Positions 61,398-64,000 of a DNA stretch of 64,000 nt are shown here, piece by piece (the stretch's first letter is position 1; each line of letters opens with the position of its first letter). The notes below the pieces were generated by a model. The model made no database searches. It had not been told where the DNA came from and saw only the letters and a list, made by a program, of their open reading frames with translations. Both the position numbers and the translations under genes were made by a program. The stretch is from a virus, in IMG/VR virus record IMGVR_UViG_3300021962_006679, positions 1-64,000 of that record. One strand, 5' to 3'.

Positions 61398-64000
61398 ATG
61401 AAAATAAATGAAGCAGTTCAGCAGGTTGTAGCCATATATCCTGGCAGATTTCACCCTTTCCATAAGGGTCACGCCAGCGTCTACAACTATCTTCGCAACA
61501 AGTTCGACACTGTTTTCATTGCTACAAGTGATAAAGTAGACCCGCCACGCAGTCCTTTTAGTTTTGCTGAAAAGCGAGAAATGATGATTGCTGCTGGTAT
61601 TCCGCCCAGTGCTATTGTCCAAACTAAAAATCCTTATCAAGCACAAGAAATACTACAAGCATACGACCCAGCAACAACCGCAGTTGTGTTTGCTGTTAGC
61701 GAAAAGGATATGGCTGAAGATCCTAGATTTAGTTTTGCTAATAAGAAAGACGGGTCCCCAAGTTATTTCCAGCCTATGGCGCCAAACGCAAAACAAATGC
61801 AGTCCTTTGACAAGCATGGTTATATTACTACAGTGCCTACACTAGATTTTACTGTAGCAGGCGAACCCATGCGTAGTGCTACAGAGCTACGCCGCAACTT
61901 TGCAAATGCTGATCCCGAAACTCAAAAGACAATGGTCAATGATTTGTATGGTGCGTATAATGATAGAGTTTACCAAATACTAAGCAGCAAACTTGCAGAA
62001 AGTTTAATGTTAGAAGACTATGCTAAACTAACCAATATTATAAATCGTATCTGGCAACTAGACCTAGAACGTCCACTAAACGAAGAAGTTAAACGCAAAG
62101 TTCTAGCAAACATAAAGTTGGCTACAGAAGCCTGGAGCGAAAAGTACAAGCGTAGCATAAACTGCAACAATCCAAAAGGATTTAGCCAACGAGCTCATTG
62201 TCAGGGTCGCAAAAAGAACGAAGACATAAATGAAGCATTTGATAGTCCTTATCCACTGGAATGGCAAGTCGAAGCACCCAATGAGTATAGTGCTTGGGCA
62301 AAAATTCCTTTTCAAGGTGGCGATTTTAGCTGGTTAAATGTGGACTTTGATCAACCAACACAGGGCAATTTTGCTATTGAATTTACACTAGGCGGCAGAA
62401 CCAAAGCATCAGGGAAAGGAGATGAGTTTAGGATTTTCGCTACTGTTATAGAAGCAATTAAGCAGTGGTGGAAAAAAATAGATCAACGATTTGTTGATAG
62501 CATATACTTTAGTGCATCAAAAGATCCTAACGACAGCGAACGCAGACATGTATTATATTCAAGATTTGCTAAACAACTTGCTAGCCAGATTGGTTATACA
62601 CTTGACGTAACAGATAAAGGCAGATCAGTATCATTTCTTTTAACCGCACCAAAGAGAACGTATCAAGTTAAAGAAGAGAGCGGACCTGAGGTCACAATGT
62701 GGACTAACCCAGACTGGTTTGGTGCAGATGTAGACACTGACTATTGGAATAAACAGCCTGTTAAAGTAATAGACATAGACAAGCTCGTCCCTTATGAACC
62801 AGAAGATAAGATGCAGGATCCCAAGTCTGCTGCTAATATGCAGGCTATTGCTAAAAGGATTCAAGCAGGCGAAAAGATAGATCCTATTGTTATCAGCAAA
62901 CATGAAGGCAAATGGTTGATACTAGATGGGCATCATAGATACTTTGCTAGTAAATTAGCTGGTGCTAAAAAAGTAAGAGTGGTAGTAGTAGATCCTAAAT
63001 ATATCACATGGCGTGATGATGTGCCAGATGAGGATTATTATAACGAAGTATTAGAGAACCAATACAGCGACCTGGAACTAGCAATCATGGAAGGCGGCCA
63101 CAGTCTAGAAGAAGGTGTTGGGCGTGATGTTGCTAACTGGGCAAAGAGACAGTATAGAAAAGTAGTACCCTTTACACAAGCAGATACAAAAGACATGATT
63201 GACAACATTGCTAAAGAAAAGGGTATAGATCCTCGTGTTATGCAAGCAATGGCAGACAAAGAATCTTCTTATAATACTGGCGCAATTGGCGACAAGGGCA
63301 AGTCACATGGGTTATTCCAGTTACAAAATATTGCAGTAAAAGACATCAATGACTGGTATAAAACAGATTATACTGACAGTGATAGAATGGATCCTGAGAC
63401 CAATGCTCGTATGGCTGCTATGTATTTACAATTAGCAAAAGACAAATACGGTGCTAAAAATGATGCGGAAGCTATCGCTATGTTTAATGGCGGACCCAAG
63501 GCCTTAACTAACCGAAATGCAATAAATTATGCCAGAGATGTTGTAAGCAGAATGAAACGCAACCAACAACGAGTGGTTAGAGAAGCAGGCGTAGGCAAGA
63601 TTACCAAACAAAATGCAACCAAAGACGCTCCTATTGGCAGCGAGTTTGCTAATGTTAAAAAGTTAGGTTTGGGTAGCGGCAAGCCACCTGAACTACACAA
63701 AAAGGCTCGTAAGAACAGCGACCCAAATACATTATTCAATATTGGATTGGCGGAAGGCAAAGAAGGCAGTTACCTACTACAACTAGAGCGTGACGATGAT
63801 CTGCTAGTATTACACATTACACATAGCAGAACAGGCAAGCGCACCGAAGTGCGTGGCAAACCAGATTACGAGGGTGATGGATACGATCCCAATGATCAAC
63901 TGCACCAATTGCTTGACAAGATTGGTAAGGCAGCAAGCATTAGCGACTTAATGAATGGCGAACTAGTAAGCATCAACCCTGTTCATCCACAGGGCCCAAG
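61398..64000 (+). CDS. Giant multidomain virion-type protein: nucleotidyltransferase, ParB-like and lytic transglycosylase domains (partial)
   Basis: At least 867 residues are open to the window edge. Residues 10-170: HxGH nucleotidyltransferase (VAIYPGRFHPFHKGHASVYN; MRSATELRRNF). Residues 225-272: a linker with CNNPKGFSQRAHCQGRKK, a motif I recall from marine T4-like phage proteins. Residues 290-420: unassigned. Residues 455-531: ParB/sulfiredoxin-like domain (VIDIDKLVPYEPED, LILDGHHRYFAS). Residues 598-705: SLT-type transglycosylase (MADKESSYNTGAIGDKGKSH, GLFQLQN, MFNGGP) with Glu622 as catalytic acid. It may be a cargo protein delivered at infection. The late box gives a leaderless mRNA. 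Confidence 0.8.
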   Translation, partial: MKINEAVQQVVAIYPGRFHPFHKGHASVYNYLRNKFDTVFIATSDKVDPPRSPFSFAEKREMMIAAGIPPSAIVQTKNPYQAQEILQAYDPATTAVVFAVSEKDMAEDPRFSFANKKDGSPSYFQPMAPNAKQMQSFDKHGYITTVPTLDFTVAGEPMRSATELRRNFANADPETQKTMVNDLYGAYNDRVYQILSSKLAESLMLEDYAKLTNIINRIWQLDLERPLNEEVKRKVLANIKLATEAWSEKYKRSINCNNPKGFSQRAHCQGRKKNEDINEAFDSPYPLEWQVEAPNEYSAWAKIPFQGGDFSWLNVDFDQPTQGNFAIEFTLGGRTKASGKGDEFRIFATVIEAIKQWWKKIDQRFVDSIYFSASKDPNDSERRHVLYSRFAKQLASQIGYTLDVTDKGRSVSFLLTAPKRTYQVKEESGPEVTMWTNPDWFGADVDTDYWNKQPVKVIDIDKLVPYEPEDKMQDPKSAANMQAIAKRIQAGEKIDPIVISKHEGKWLILDGHHRYFASKLAGAKKVRVVVVDPKYITWRDDVPDEDYYNEVLENQYSDLELAIMEGGHSLEEGVGRDVANWAKRQYRKVVPFTQADTKDMIDNIAKEKGIDPRVMQAMADKESSYNTGAIGDKGKSHGLFQLQNIAVKDINDWYKTDYTDSDRMDPETNARMAAMYLQLAKDKYGAKNDAEAIAMFNGGPKALTNRNAINYARDVVSRMKRNQQRVVREAGVGKITKQNATKDAPIGSEFANVKKLGLGSGKPPELHKKARKNSDPNTLFNIGLAEGKEGSYLLQLERDDDLLVLHITHSRTGKRTEVRGKPDYEGDGYDPNDQLHQLLDKIGKAASISDLMNGELVSINPVHPQGP

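Noticed and set aside
1-64000. CRISPR array, integrase, transposase, rRNA or photosynthesis genes
   Set aside because: None is visible. Apart from the 35-bp repeat and tandem paralogs, no spaced repeats or insertion-sequence ends were found by eye.

Overview
This window looks like part of the genome of a large T4-superfamily (Straboviridae/Kyanoviridae-like) marine myovirus infecting a heterotrophic bacterium. The evidence is a sliding-clamp loader (gp44 type), PhoH, a GroES-type co-chaperonin, MazG, UvsE, a T4-type lysozyme with a spanin pair, tail-fibre-like proteins with Ig-like and receptor-binding segments, free-standing HNH endonucleases, six CCA-encoding tRNA genes, AT-rich sequence with tightly packed overlapping genes, and many copies of the T4-type late promoter NATAAATA. 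No photosynthesis genes are seen, so a cyanobacterial host is not indicated. No integrase, CRISPR array or rRNA is present.

Layout. 1-7.4 kb: GcvH, RpiB, a GT10-like glycosyltransferase, an amidinotransferase, a tail-fibre-like protein and surface-sugar or lipid genes (MptE-like, GDPD-like, HAD-nucleotidyltransferase fusion). 7.4-13.6 kb: UvsE, then an operon of a TctA permease, a periplasmic binding protein, PxpB, PxpC and a PP-loop ATPase. 13.6-23.7 kb: many small genes under sigma70-like promoters, six tRNAs, an ArfA-like ribosome-rescue protein, SprT, two HNH proteins, a B12-type radical SAM enzyme and an SGNH protein. 23.7-28.6 kb: IF-1, an A-type Fe-S carrier and virion proteins. 28.6-35.9 kb: MazG, APS-kinase-like and HxGH nucleotidyltransferase genes, a DnaE-like fragment, GroES, FkbM, clamp loader and radical SAM. 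36-39.8 kb: a structured RNA, then a restriction-modification pair bounded by a 35-bp perfect direct repeat, then a NUMOD/HNH homing-type endonuclease. 39.8-47.8 kb: a carbohydrate-binding-like protein, PhoH, SGNH proteins, a sulfotransferase-like protein and a second TctA/TctC cluster. 47.8-54.5 kb: lysis genes, zinc-ribbon proteins, PstS behind three Pho-box-like repeats, and a holin candidate. 54.5-64 kb: DnaJ-like, ClpA-like, structural proteins, glycosyltransferases and the start of a very large multidomain protein that runs off the end.

How the parts may work together. The accessory genes point to takeover of nutrient uptake (two tripartite tricarboxylate transporter sets and PstS), a 5-oxoproline hydrolysis branch (PxpB/PxpC without PxpA), protein and translation control (IF-1, ArfA-like, GroES, DnaJ, ClpA, tRNAs) and remodelling of surface sugars (glycosyltransferases, SGNH and sulfotransferase-like proteins). 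Regulation is readable. An early or host-type class has TTGAC, a 16-17 bp spacer and an extended -10 TGcTATTAT. A late class has NATAAATA. In about five genes the late box sits so close to the ATG that the predicted late mRNA is leaderless or nearly so. In others an SD-sequestering hairpin overlaps the promoter, so that only the gene's own transcript would escape it.

All functions are read from sequence motifs by eye. No database search was run.
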